64,000 nucleotides of DNA, from the NCBI RefSeq assembly GCF_001187725.1, contig NZ_LGIQ01000002.1, forward strand, positions 186,001 through 250,000, written 5' to 3'. The notes below the pieces were generated by a model, which did no database searches, was not told where the DNA came from, and worked only from the letters and a program-made list of their open reading frames with translations. This DNA comes from Brevibacillus reuszeri (lineage in GTDB: Bacteria > Bacillota > Bacilli > Brevibacillales > Brevibacillaceae). This document shows, piece after piece, positions 33,430 through 41,736 of the stretch. The translations under genes and the position numbers were made by a program. Numbering within the stretch: position 1 is the first letter of the stretch; the number at the start of each line of letters is the position of its first letter.

Positions 33430-34221
33430 TTAACTCTTTTGCGAAATACCCAGGACTCTTTCTAATAGGATAGCCACTCCATCATTATCGTTCGTTTCCG
33501 TTATTTCCGTTGCCGTTTCTTTTAATTCTTGAATGGCATTTCCCATCGCTATTGATATACCACAGGCCTGAAACAACCCCAAATCATTGAAGTCATCACC
33601 AAAGCACATGACGTCACTCATTTTATAGCCCTGAGATTCAATCAAATAGGTAACGGCATTTTCTTTTGATGCTTTTAGAGACATGATTTGAATCAACTTT
33701 CCATCATCTGTGCTTATAATAGTAACCTGGTCCCCAAACTTAGTAACGAGATGTTCAAAATGATTCCAATCGGTTAGAAGAATTTTTGTGCAATCATAGC
33801 CTTTTAATTTTTCTTTGCTAGTAATGATTGGGTTTGTTGTAGTCTTCATCATTTCTCTATAATCCAACGATTTATAGGTGATCCATTTATCTTTGACTTC
33901 AACACTAATATTGGCTTCAGGGTCTACCGATAGGCAATAATCAAAGATAGAAGCAACCAATTCTTTTGCTATTGAATGATGGATTTCGCGATTTGTAACA
34001 TCGCACCGAAATAATCCACCATTATAGAATACGACCGTTCCAAATGAAAATAAATGGATATCTCCATAGTTCACAGCCCTTGGCGGACGAGCTGTTGCAA
34101 AAATAACAGGAATCCCCTCAGCTTTCACCTTCTGCAGAGCAAGCATATTTCTTTTCGATATTTGTTTTTTGGAATTGAGAAGAGTTCCATCCAAATCCAA
34201 TACGATCACTTTAGGCTTCAT
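33430..34221 (-). CDS. Cof-type HAD-superfamily phosphatase
   Basis: A 263-residue hydrolase with the HAD motifs: DLDGTLLNSKKQIS (nucleophile Asp) at residue 9, a motif II Thr in VIFATARPP, a Lys of motif III, and MCFGDDFNDLGLFQACG with the acidic pair of motif IV near 213. The cap domain between motifs II and III is the C2B type found in Cof/YidA/YwpJ proteins, which dephosphorylate sugar phosphates or cofactors. It lies 18 bp downstream of the LysR gene on the same strand and may be co-transcribed with it. Confidence 0.9.
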   Translation of the reverse strand: MKPKVIVLDLDGTLLNSKKQISKRNMLALQKVKAEGIPVIFATARPPRAVNYGDIHLFSFGTVVFYNGGLFRCDVTNREIHHSIAKELVASIFDYCLSVDPEANISVEVKDKWITYKSLDYREMMKTTTNPIITSKEKLKGYDCTKILLTDWNHFEHLVTKFGDQVTIISTDDGKLIQIMSLKASKENAVTYLIESQGYKMSDVMCFGDDFNDLGLFQACGISIAMGNAIQELKETATEITETNDNDGVAILLERVLGISQKS

Positions 34222-34239
34222 AGCTTTTCCCCATTCAAC

Positions 34240-35124
34240 TCAGTCTATTTTGGATATCGACTCAAAATACTTCACAACGACCTCCCGAAATTCCAGAGCA
34301 GCCCGCGAGATGTACCGACTTTTGTGCCAAAGCAAAGCGATCTCCCGTACCAATTCTTGATCTTCTATCTGGAGATAGCTGATTTTTTCATGTGCAGAGG
34401 CTGCCGTACTTGGGATGAAGGATATGCCAATCTCAGCTTCTACGAGACTGATCAGCCTGGCAGGTTCATCTCCCTCATACACAAAATTCGGTGCAAACCC
34501 AACCGATTTGCACATCGACTCGACCAAATCGCGTGTACCATAGCCTCTTTTTACACCGACAAACGATTCATCTGCCAACTCTGCCAAGGATACGCTGCTT
34601 CGGTCTGTGAGCCGATGCGACTTAGGAACAGCTACAAGAATAGGGTCAAGAAACACGATTTGACACACGATGTCATCCTCGTGAATGGGCGGTGAGGACA
34701 AGCAAAAGTCGACCTCGCCTCTTTGAAGCAGCGTAACCATTTCCTGTGTGCTCAGCATCTGCACATGAAATTGGATATGGGGCCGTTTTTTCCGAAATTC
34801 TCGCAGGATATGTGGCAATGTGCTTGCAGTTGTGACCGCCAATTCAAGCGTACCGTGCTCCGGACTGGATAAATCACGTATTTCTTGTTTCCCTTGTTCC
34901 AATTCAAACAATGCTTTTTCCGCACGGCGAAGGAATCTGCTCCCGTACTCATTCAATCGCAGCTTTCTTCCGATCCGATCGAATAAAGGGACTCCGAGAT
35001 CTTCCTCCAGGCGGTGAATCGTTTTACTGAGCGACGATTGTGTCACATGCAGACTTCTGGCGGCTTCGGTCACATGCTCGGATCGAGCTACAGCAAGAAA
35101 ATATTTTAATTGAAGAAGCTCCAT
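34240..35124 (-). CDS. LysR-family transcriptional regulator
   Basis: A 294-residue LysR protein. The N-terminal winged HTH is LLQLKYFLAVARSEHVTEAARSLHVTQSSLSKTIHRLEEDLGVPLFDR, and the effector domain runs from about 90 (LELAVTTASTLPHILREF). The ATG at 35124 follows AGGGGAACTCC (minus strand). It is divergent from the MFS gene at 35239 across a 114-bp intergenic region, the classic arrangement for LysR control of a target transporter. Confidence 0.92.
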   Translation of the reverse strand: MELLQLKYFLAVARSEHVTEAARSLHVTQSSLSKTIHRLEEDLGVPLFDRIGRKLRLNEYGSRFLRRAEKALFELEQGKQEIRDLSSPEHGTLELAVTTASTLPHILREFRKKRPHIQFHVQMLSTQEMVTLLQRGEVDFCLSSPPIHEDDIVCQIVFLDPILVAVPKSHRLTDRSSVSLAELADESFVGVKRGYGTRDLVESMCKSVGFAPNFVYEGDEPARLISLVEAEIGISFIPSTAASAHEKISYLQIEDQELVREIALLWHKSRYISRAALEFREVVVKYFESISKID

Positions 35125-35238
35125 GGAGTTCCCCTCCGTTCATTCCTTTGAGTCAATGAAATCATAGCATAAAATGCGTTGGAGTAAATGTGAGATATCC
35201 TATACGCTATCCTCAACAAGCTTTAGGGGGGCTAAAAA

Positions 35239-36624
35239 ATGAATGCTCGCAGCAGGTGGTTGTTAATTTCTGTTGGACTGGGGGTACTACTAAACCCTTT
35301 AAATTCTTCCATGATTGCGGTGGCGATTGCAAGACTGCAGCATGTGTACAGCCTTGATTTTACCCAGGTTTCCTGGATTATTTTTACCTTCTATATTGCA
35401 AGCAGCATTGCTCAACCCGTGATGGGGAAGGCCAGCGATTTATTTGGCCGCAAAAAGATATTCCTTACGGGGCTAGCTGTTGTCTCTGTGGCATCATTAT
35501 TAGCTCCATTCTCACCCAGTTTCGGTTGGCTCATTGTGTTCCGTATTTTGCAAGCCATTGGAACAAGCATGATGGTTGCGGTAGGGATGGCGATTGTTCG
35601 CGTTCATGTCACAGAAAAACAGGCAACTGCATTGTCCGTTTTGTCCATGTTTCTATCAGGAGCGGCAGCGATTGGGCCTTTTATCGGCGGTGTATTGCTA
35701 CATTGGTGGGATTGGCAAGCCATCTTTTTCGTTAATATTCCGTTTGTGGTGGCGAGCTTTCTATTTGCGTGGAGGAATATTCCTGATGATGCACCGCCAA
35801 AATCTACTACACAGGGCATGTCCCTACGAGAATGGGGAGAGCTTATCGATGTGCAAGGGCTGTTGTTTTTTACGGTGGGGCTGGTCGGTTTACTCATTGG
35901 ATTGTTGTCAGCAACATCATCTGGCCATGTCTCATTTGGTATTGTCATCGTCGGGCTGCTCGGTCTCGTTGCGCTAGGCTTTTTCGTACGACATGAGTTA
36001 AAAGCGACATCACCCTTTATTCCTGTACGTTCATTTGCGAAATATCCCGCGATGACTTGGGTGAATGTCGAATTCATACTCGTGAACCTGCTTTATTACT
36101 CGCTCTTTTTTGGGTTTCCATCCTACCTGCAAATGGTGCGTCATAACAGCGAGGTCGATACAGGGATGCTTATGTTAAGCTTGGGCTTTTGCTCGCTTGT
36201 TGTGTCACCACTAACAGGGAGATGGATCGATAAAGCAGGACCAAGGCCAGCCTTGCTGGTTTCTGCAATATTGATGACAATAGGATCAGTGTGGATTGTG
36301 ACACTGGAAGAGAGTTCACCAGTTATCAGTGTGTGTTTGGTGCTAGCTGCATTTGGCATTAGCAACGGGTTGAACAATGTTGGCATGCAAGCTGCCTTGT
36401 TTAAGAGCTCTCCGAAAGAAATGATTGGAGTAGCATCCGGATTATTTATGACATCGAGATATTTGGGCACCGTTCTCTCTTCACTGCTACTCGGCATTGT
36501 AATGGGAGATAGGCTTAGCGCTGAGGGATTTCGCCTGCTCGGGATGATCCTCGCCATCGTTGCCTTGACATTGGTATTCACGAGCTGGCGACGGCGAGAA
36601 CCTGAGCAAGTGGAACAATCATAG
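35239..36624 (+). CDS. MFS drug/metabolite exporter (DHA2-like)
   Basis: A 461-residue transporter with about 14 predicted membrane segments. The MFS motif A (GKASDLFGRKKIFL) comes after TM2, and the antiporter motif C region (LSGAAAIGPFIGGVLL) is in TM5. Length and motif C fit the DHA2 proton-antiport family. ATG 35239 follows TAGGGGGGC. Divergent from the LysR gene, it is the probable target of that regulator. The substrate is not predictable. A terminator follows. Confidence 0.9.
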   Translation: MNARSRWLLISVGLGVLLNPLNSSMIAVAIARLQHVYSLDFTQVSWIIFTFYIASSIAQPVMGKASDLFGRKKIFLTGLAVVSVASLLAPFSPSFGWLIVFRILQAIGTSMMVAVGMAIVRVHVTEKQATALSVLSMFLSGAAAIGPFIGGVLLHWWDWQAIFFVNIPFVVASFLFAWRNIPDDAPPKSTTQGMSLREWGELIDVQGLLFFTVGLVGLLIGLLSATSSGHVSFGIVIVGLLGLVALGFFVRHELKATSPFIPVRSFAKYPAMTWVNVEFILVNLLYYSLFFGFPSYLQMVRHNSEVDTGMLMLSLGFCSLVVSPLTGRWIDKAGPRPALLVSAILMTIGSVWIVTLEESSPVISVCLVLAAFGISNGLNNVGMQAALFKSSPKEMIGVASGLFMTSRYLGTVLSSLLLGIVMGDRLSAEGFRLLGMILAIVALTLVFTSWRRREPEQVEQS

Positions 36625-36656
36625 AATTTATACTTGGAAGCCAACTATCCGTTGCG

Positions 36657-36698
36657 AACAGCAAATCTCATTACCGAGGTTTGCTGTTTTTATTTTTT
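36657..36698 (+). terminator. Terminator after the MFS gene
   Basis: AACAGCAAA (36657-36665) pairs with TTTGCTGTT (36680-36688), followed by TTTATTTTTT. Confidence 0.8.
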
Positions 36699-36715
36699 AA
36701 GGTTTAGTTAAGGTT
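36697..36715 (+). promoter_or_regulatory. OmpR-type direct repeat operator
   Basis: TTAAGGTT occurs at 36697-36704 and again at 36708-36715, an 11-bp period typical of OmpR/PhoB-family response regulator sites. It is followed by TATAAT at about 36748 and by the YxeA-like gene at 36793. The response regulator encoded at 38354 is the obvious candidate to bind it. Confidence 0.55.
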
Positions 36716-36792
36716 CGGATTAAAACGCTGTAAGGTGCAGGCGGCTATAATCAGCTTTGTACGAATCAAATACGAAAAAACGGGAGAGAGCC

Positions 36793-37164
36793 ATGAAAAA
36801 TAACATCATCACTTGTGTATGGATCGTAGCCGTCTTCCTTGGAGGCCTGCTCATTATCCAAAATGTAAACCTAAACCGGATTGGTGCAGACGTATTTTAT
36901 ACGCAGATCCAAGGGCCAGGAAAGGAACTGACAAACAGAATCGGCAATGGAGAGACGCTGGTCAGATATGAATATGAATTGCCAGCTGTTGATAAAAACG
37001 GAACGCAAACTACCCTGAAGTTTACTGCGGACAAGCAGCTTCGGGAAAAAGCGTATCTGAGCTTGTACGTGAAAGAAGGAAAGGGAGTGACCTCTTATCA
37101 GGAAGTGGCAAAAGAAAAGCTCCCAGAGAAAGTCGCAGAAAAGCTGCAAGAAAGAAAGGAGTAG
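36793..37164 (+). CDS. YxeA-family (DUF1093) secreted protein
   Basis: A 123-residue protein with a hydrophobic N-terminal segment (IITCVWIVAVFLGGLLII), then a small beta-rich domain (VRYEYELPAVDKNGTQTTLKFTADKQLREKAYLSLYV) typical of the YxeA family. ATG 36793 follows GGGAGAGAG; upstream in-frame starts lack a site. In B. subtilis yxeA is co-regulated with the yxdJKLM antimicrobial-peptide-responsive locus. The two-component genes downstream and the ABC transporter 3.5 kb upstream recall that set. The exact role of the family is unknown. Confidence 0.8.
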   Translation: MKNNIITCVWIVAVFLGGLLIIQNVNLNRIGADVFYTQIQGPGKELTNRIGNGETLVRYEYELPAVDKNGTQTTLKFTADKQLREKAYLSLYVKEGKGVTSYQEVAKEKLPEKVAEKLQERKE

Positions 37165-37170
37165 AAGCAA

Positions 37171-38208
37171 ATGAACCCATCCATCCCGCAAAAAGAGCGA
37201 ATCGTTTCATTAGATATCATTCGCGGTCTCGCACTGTTCGGGATCCTGTTTATTAATGTGAAAGGCTATATCCTGCTTACAGAAGGTATGGACATCCCTG
37301 TTAATAATGGGATCAATGCAGTGATCGACACTTTGATCAACATTTTCGTGGAAAAGAAGTTCTTCTCTATTTTCTCATTCCTGTTTGGTGTTGGATTTTA
37401 TATTTTCGCCTCCCGGGCAGAAAAGCGGGGAGATAAGCCGTTAAGACGATTCTCTCGGCGTCTTTTGACACTCTTTGTCATCGGGGTCGTTCATGTATTT
37501 TTATTTTGGGGAACGATTTTGCCTGCTTATGCACTAATTGGTTTTCTCCTGCTGCCCTTTTATCGAGCAAAAGTCGCGACAGGTAGTAAATGGCTTGTGG
37601 CGATCACTGGCGTTTATCTGCTCGCATTAATCTGGAAGCTTACAGGGGCACCTAGCTCCTTAGCCAGTGTACTAGACGCAATTGTTGCCGACTCGACGTT
37701 GATCTTTCTTATGTTTTTGGCAGGTTTTCTAGCTGCAAAATCTGATTTGATCAAACGAGTGGGGGAATGGAAAAATCAGATCAGGCTAGTCGCGATTGGA
37801 TCATTGCCGGTAGTTGCAGGTTTTTCAATTTGGACCTGGTTTGCAGCGCAGAGTGGAGCAGATGAACTGAATCTGATCGTTTCACTTGGCACCGTTCCTG
37901 CGGTCTTGTTTTATCTAAGCTCCTTATTTTTGCTATTGGAGCATGAGCAGATTCGTTCCTTGTTTACTCCTGTATCGCGAGTAGGCCAGATGGCTCTTAC
38001 GAATTATGTTGCACAAAGCTTGATTGGGTCGCTGATCATTTCCATCATGGGGCTAGAAACCGTCTCACCGGTAAACGTAGTCATCATTGCCTGCCTGATT
38101 TTTATCGTACAAATCATCTTCAGCACTTTGTGGTTCAAATTTTTTACCATGGGACCTTTGGAAAAGATGTGGCGCTTTATGACCTATGGCAAACAAAAAA
38201 TAAAGTAG
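37171..38208 (+). CDS. DUF418 (YeiB-family) membrane protein
   Basis: A 345-residue integral membrane protein. It begins with ERIVSLDIIRGLALFGILFINVKG, the family N-terminal signature (SLDxxRGxAlxGI). The C-terminal DUF418 region contains SRVGQMALTNYVAQSLIGSLI. I see about eight to ten hydrophobic helices. It starts 6 bp after the YxeA-like stop (GAAAGGAG ribosome site) and is probably in the same operon. Members are thought to transfer acyl groups or take part in envelope functions; that is uncertain. Confidence 0.85.
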   Translation: MNPSIPQKERIVSLDIIRGLALFGILFINVKGYILLTEGMDIPVNNGINAVIDTLINIFVEKKFFSIFSFLFGVGFYIFASRAEKRGDKPLRRFSRRLLTLFVIGVVHVFLFWGTILPAYALIGFLLLPFYRAKVATGSKWLVAITGVYLLALIWKLTGAPSSLASVLDAIVADSTLIFLMFLAGFLAAKSDLIKRVGEWKNQIRLVAIGSLPVVAGFSIWTWFAAQSGADELNLIVSLGTVPAVLFYLSSLFLLLEHEQIRSLFTPVSRVGQMALTNYVAQSLIGSLIISIMGLETVSPVNVVIIACLIFIVQIIFSTLWFKFFTMGPLEKMWRFMTYGKQKIK

Positions 38209-38218
38209 TGGAATGGAA

Positions 38219-38254
38219 TGCGCAGGAAGGCTTGAAAAACGGCCTTTTTGCGCA
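38219..38254 (+). terminator. Hairpin after the DUF418 gene
   Basis: TGCGCA...AAGGC pairs with GCCTTTTT...TGCGCA across GAAAAAC. The internal T-run is part of the stem, and a TTCTTCT tract follows. Confidence 0.55.
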
Positions 38255-38353
38255 TTCTTCTATCAAGGGAGCATGAATCCAGCTTGATCTGCGGCCAAGT
38301 CTCAGGCATACTCTCACAGTAAAAGGATTGGGCAGTTGAGGAGGCGGTATGGA

Positions 38354-39058
38354 ATGTCTAGCAAAAAGGTATTAATTATCGACGATGAAGAAGATATATT
38401 GAAGCTTATAAAAACGGTGCTCATCAAGGAAGGAATCGAGCAAGTCATAACGGCGACGACAGCACAGGAAGGATGGCTTCAATTTCAAACGAGGAAGCCA
38501 GACCTGGTCTTATTAGACATTATGCTGCCGGATGGAGAAGGCTATGAGATTTGCAAGCAGATGAGGAATGTCTCCAAAGTACCGATCCTGTTCGTATCCG
38601 CCAAAACAGAAGAAATCGATAAAATACTGGGCTTTGCCATAGGGGGAGACGACTTCATCACCAAGCCGTTCAGCCCCAAGGAGCTTGCTTATCGGGTGAA
38701 GGCACAGTTGCGCAGAGCCGATTATGCGGTAGCCGAGATGATAGAAGATCCGATTATAAAAGCGGGTCCTTTTGAGTTGAACCCGCAAAAAGCAGAGTTG
38801 TTAAAGAACGGCAAGCCTATCGATTTAAAGCCGAAAGAGCTTGGGCTAATGAAGTTTTTCCTGCAAAACGTCAATAAAGTGATCAGTAAGGAAAAGCTGT
38901 ACGATACAGTCTGGGGCGAGGATTTTACGGGCATTGATAATACAGTCATGGTGCACATTCGGAGGTTAAGGGAAAAGATTGAAGAACAGCCTTCCCAGCC
39001 AAAGTATTTGATCACGATAAAAGGCTTAGGATACAAACTAACTGTAGAGGATCATTAA
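38354..39058 (+). CDS. OmpR-family response regulator
   Basis: A 234-residue regulator. The receiver domain has acidic pocket IIDDEED, phospho-acceptor Asp in LVLLDIMLPDGEG near residue 54, and FVSAKT and DDFITKPF (Lys). The C-terminal winged helix (FELNPQKAELLKNGKPIDLKP onward, and VMVHIRRLREKI) is the OmpR/PhoB type. ATG 38354 follows GAGGAGGCGG. It sits 3 bp before its cognate kinase. The candidate operator is the TTAAGGTT repeat 1.6 kb upstream, in front of the YxeA-like gene. Confidence 0.93.
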   Translation: MSSKKVLIIDDEEDILKLIKTVLIKEGIEQVITATTAQEGWLQFQTRKPDLVLLDIMLPDGEGYEICKQMRNVSKVPILFVSAKTEEIDKILGFAIGGDDFITKPFSPKELAYRVKAQLRRADYAVAEMIEDPIIKAGPFELNPQKAELLKNGKPIDLKPKELGLMKFFLQNVNKVISKEKLYDTVWGEDFTGIDNTVMVHIRRLREKIEEQPSQPKYLITIKGLGYKLTVEDH

Positions 39059-39061
39059 TCC

Positions 39062-40468
39062 ATGAAATGGAAAGTAACCGGAAGATATTTAGTGTCGGTT
39101 GTTTTGGTCGTAGTACTCGTTATTTTCATGAATCTATTTCTCACTTTCGCTTTGTTAATCGCTCAGTCCGGATTCGACATACCGATATTCTTCAAAAAGG
39201 AAACACCACCTGAGCAGTTCACCCGGGAGTTCCAGAATCAGATCAAAATTGAAAATAGCGGAGTAACGGTTACGGAGGAAGGAAAAAACGAGCTTCTGAA
39301 AAAGAAGGCGTGGATTCAAATCTTAGACGAAAATGGCAAGGAGATCATGGGTTACCTTGTGCCTGAAGGGGTAAAGAAAAAATATACGCCAACCGATATG
39401 ATTCAAATGTACAAGTATCAAGAGGTGAATGGAGATACGACTGTTTTTATCGGGGAAAAGGAAGGAAAAGACCACCGATACAGCTATTTCATCGGGATAG
39501 AAGATCCTGATTTAAATCGCTACGTGATCTCTTACGATAACCAGGTTTTTTTCCAAATCTCCAAGGTTGGGGCATATATTTTTCTCATCGATATTCTGAT
39601 TGCGTTGTGGATCGGATATATGTTTAGCAAGCGTCTTACACAGCCGCTGCATTCCCTCATTGACGGGATCAAACACTTGGCAAACAACCAATACCATGTC
39701 CATTACGAGCCACAAGGAATTTATCGGCAAGTATTCGATCATGTCAATCAGTTATCCCAGCAGTTGAAAACGAACGAGAATGAACGCAAGAAATTGGATC
39801 AGTTAAAAGAGGAATGGATCGCAAATATTTCCCATGATATAAAAACACCGCTTGCCTCCATCCAGGGCTACTCGGAAATGATCAAAGACCCAGATTACGA
39901 TTTTACCTTGGATGAAATTCGGGAATATGCAGGGATCATTGAACAAAAATCACTCTATATAAAAGAGGTCATGGAAGACCTACATTTGACGACACGCTTG
40001 AAAAATAAAGAACTATCCATTCATAAGAGAACCATTAATATGGTGACGCTGTTGAGAAGCATCGTGATCGATATAGTGAATGACCCAAAGTACGCCCATC
40101 GGCAAATAGAATTTCAGCCAACGGCAGAGCACATATCCGTAGAGGTTGATGAAATTTTGATGAGGAGAGCGATCACCAATTTGATATACAATGCGATCGT
40201 TCACAATGAACCCGACGTAAAAATCGTTGTGCGTGTGGAAAAGAGGGAACGAACGCATATCGTGATACAGGATAATGGAAAAGGGATTAAGAAGGAAGAA
40301 CTGAACAGTATTTTTGATCGTTATTATCGGGGAACCAATACGGGTGAGGCGCATAAAGGCTCTGGACTCGGAATGGCTATAGCGAATGATATTATTCAGG
40401 CGCATGATGGTGAAATTACGATTCATAGTGAGGAGGGGCATGGGACAAGGATTGAGATTGAGTTGTAG
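39062..40468 (+). CDS. Sensor histidine kinase
   Basis: A 468-residue membrane kinase. TM1 is at about 10-35, followed by an extracellular sensor of about 130 residues. TM2 (VGAYIFLIDILIALWIGYMF) is near 170 and a HAMP linker comes next. The H-box is WIANISHDIKTPLASIQGYSEMI near 258, and the ATPase has N-box LIYNAIVHNEPD, G1 QDNGKGI and G2 GSGLGMAIANDII. The extracellular loop is long, unlike the very short loop of BceS-type intramembrane kinases, so it probably senses a ligand directly. Confidence 0.93.
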   Translation: MKWKVTGRYLVSVVLVVVLVIFMNLFLTFALLIAQSGFDIPIFFKKETPPEQFTREFQNQIKIENSGVTVTEEGKNELLKKKAWIQILDENGKEIMGYLVPEGVKKKYTPTDMIQMYKYQEVNGDTTVFIGEKEGKDHRYSYFIGIEDPDLNRYVISYDNQVFFQISKVGAYIFLIDILIALWIGYMFSKRLTQPLHSLIDGIKHLANNQYHVHYEPQGIYRQVFDHVNQLSQQLKTNENERKKLDQLKEEWIANISHDIKTPLASIQGYSEMIKDPDYDFTLDEIREYAGIIEQKSLYIKEVMEDLHLTTRLKNKELSIHKRTINMVTLLRSIVIDIVNDPKYAHRQIEFQPTAEHISVEVDEILMRRAITNLIYNAIVHNEPDVKIVVRVEKRERTHIVIQDNGKGIKKEELNSIFDRYYRGTNTGEAHKGSGLGMAIANDIIQAHDGEITIHSEEGHGTRIEIEL

Positions 40469-40499
40469 TTTGTGAAGGCAGGGGGGCAGGAGGGGAGCA

Positions 40500-41509
40500 A
40501 TGGGACAAAGAGCAAATCTGATTGTCGTTAGAGGTAATACCTACGATTTGTACTATAGTCACTGGTGTGCGAACACGTTGCCAAAAGATTTATTTTGGGG
40601 AGAGCAGTATGCCATCCAGTTTATCGAAATGCAGACAAGGGTTGATGAGTCTGGATGGTTGGATGATGTTTGGGCGGAAGGCGGAGCAGTTCTTGATGTA
40701 GATAAAAAGAAGATAGTTTTCTACGGAGGAGAGGATATTCTGTACAACATTCCTCTAAGGATCTCTATTTAAAACTGATGAGGAAAATTTGGCATGGGTG
40801 GGAAATTGATTGGGCTTATGAAGGAATAGTAGATGTAGCAGCCTATGTTGGTTACCCAAAGGAAAGAGTTTTAAAGAGCCGTGAAGACGATGTGAATGAT
40901 ACAAGTTTAACTCCTCCAGAGGAAAGGGATTGGGTGGATACTGTAGCAAGTGTAGCGTACTCGCAAGACGAGATTCTCATATTCCCCTTGTGTGGAGGTG
41001 TTGAAGCTTTTTTATCAGACGGTCCTGGTATGATCAACAAGATAAACAAATCCTATGGCTATAAAAATTTATCTTTGGGTGAATGGTCTTATAGTTTCCC
41101 TGTAGGTGGTTTTCATCTTGATTTAAAAATGAGGAGATTAGAATTTTGGCATGCCTATGATCTCCCAAATATATCAGAACAACTTAGTGAGAAGTGGTCT
41201 GATTGGGAAGTCTTTGATCACTATAGCCATTATGAAATACAGTGTAAGCAAACGGATGGACGGCTACAATTCCAGAGCGTTTATCAACATCAATTGTTGG
41301 CAAAATTAAGGGGAATACTGCTGAAGGAATCATCGAATCCATTGGATGCGTTAGCCTTTTTGGTAAAAAAAGAAGCAGATGCAGGTAGAACAGTAGAAAT
41401 AAATCCGAATGCTCTGCGGTATGATAGATTTGAATTGCCGAGGATTGTGAAAGAAGAATTACTAGATTACGCTTTGAATCAATTATCGCATCCGGGGCAG
41501 CCGTCCTGA
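40500..41509 (+). pseudogene. Hypothetical protein gene split by a one-base frameshift
   Basis: The first frame starts at ATG 40500 behind CAGGAGGGGAG (GQRANLIVVRGNTYDLYYSHW) and stops at 40772 after NIPLRISI. The next frame, from about 40760 to 41509, gives DLYLKLMRKIWHGWEIDWAYEG and continues well conserved-looking to the end. Adding one base in AAGGATCTC (40756-40764) restores one gene of about 336 residues reading IPLRDLYLKLMRKIW. The shift is consistent with loss of a single G. The family is unknown to me; the protein is soluble, aromatic-rich and without a signal peptide. It is either a recent pseudogene or a sequence error. Confidence 0.75.
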
Positions 41510-41655
41510 ACGAATCATAAAGGGCGACCTCTATATCCCGGAAGAGTAATGAATGGGGAAGGAAAGGTAACTTTGATCAAATGTAAGGGAGAAGGACAAT
41601 CAAAATAGGCTACAACCTGCCACCAAGGCTAGCGGATAAACAAAGCAGAAGATGA

Positions 41656-41691
41656 AAAATGACGCTGGACAAACGATGCCAGCGTCATTTT
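41656..41691 (+). terminator. Bidirectional terminator hairpin
   Basis: AAAATGACGCTGG (41656-41668) pairs perfectly with CCAGCGTCATTTT (41679-41691). It lies between convergent transcription units. Confidence 0.75.
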
Positions 41692-41736
41692 CATGTCATT
41701 GGATTTCTCTGTTCAATCGGAAAACAGCTTCCTCAC

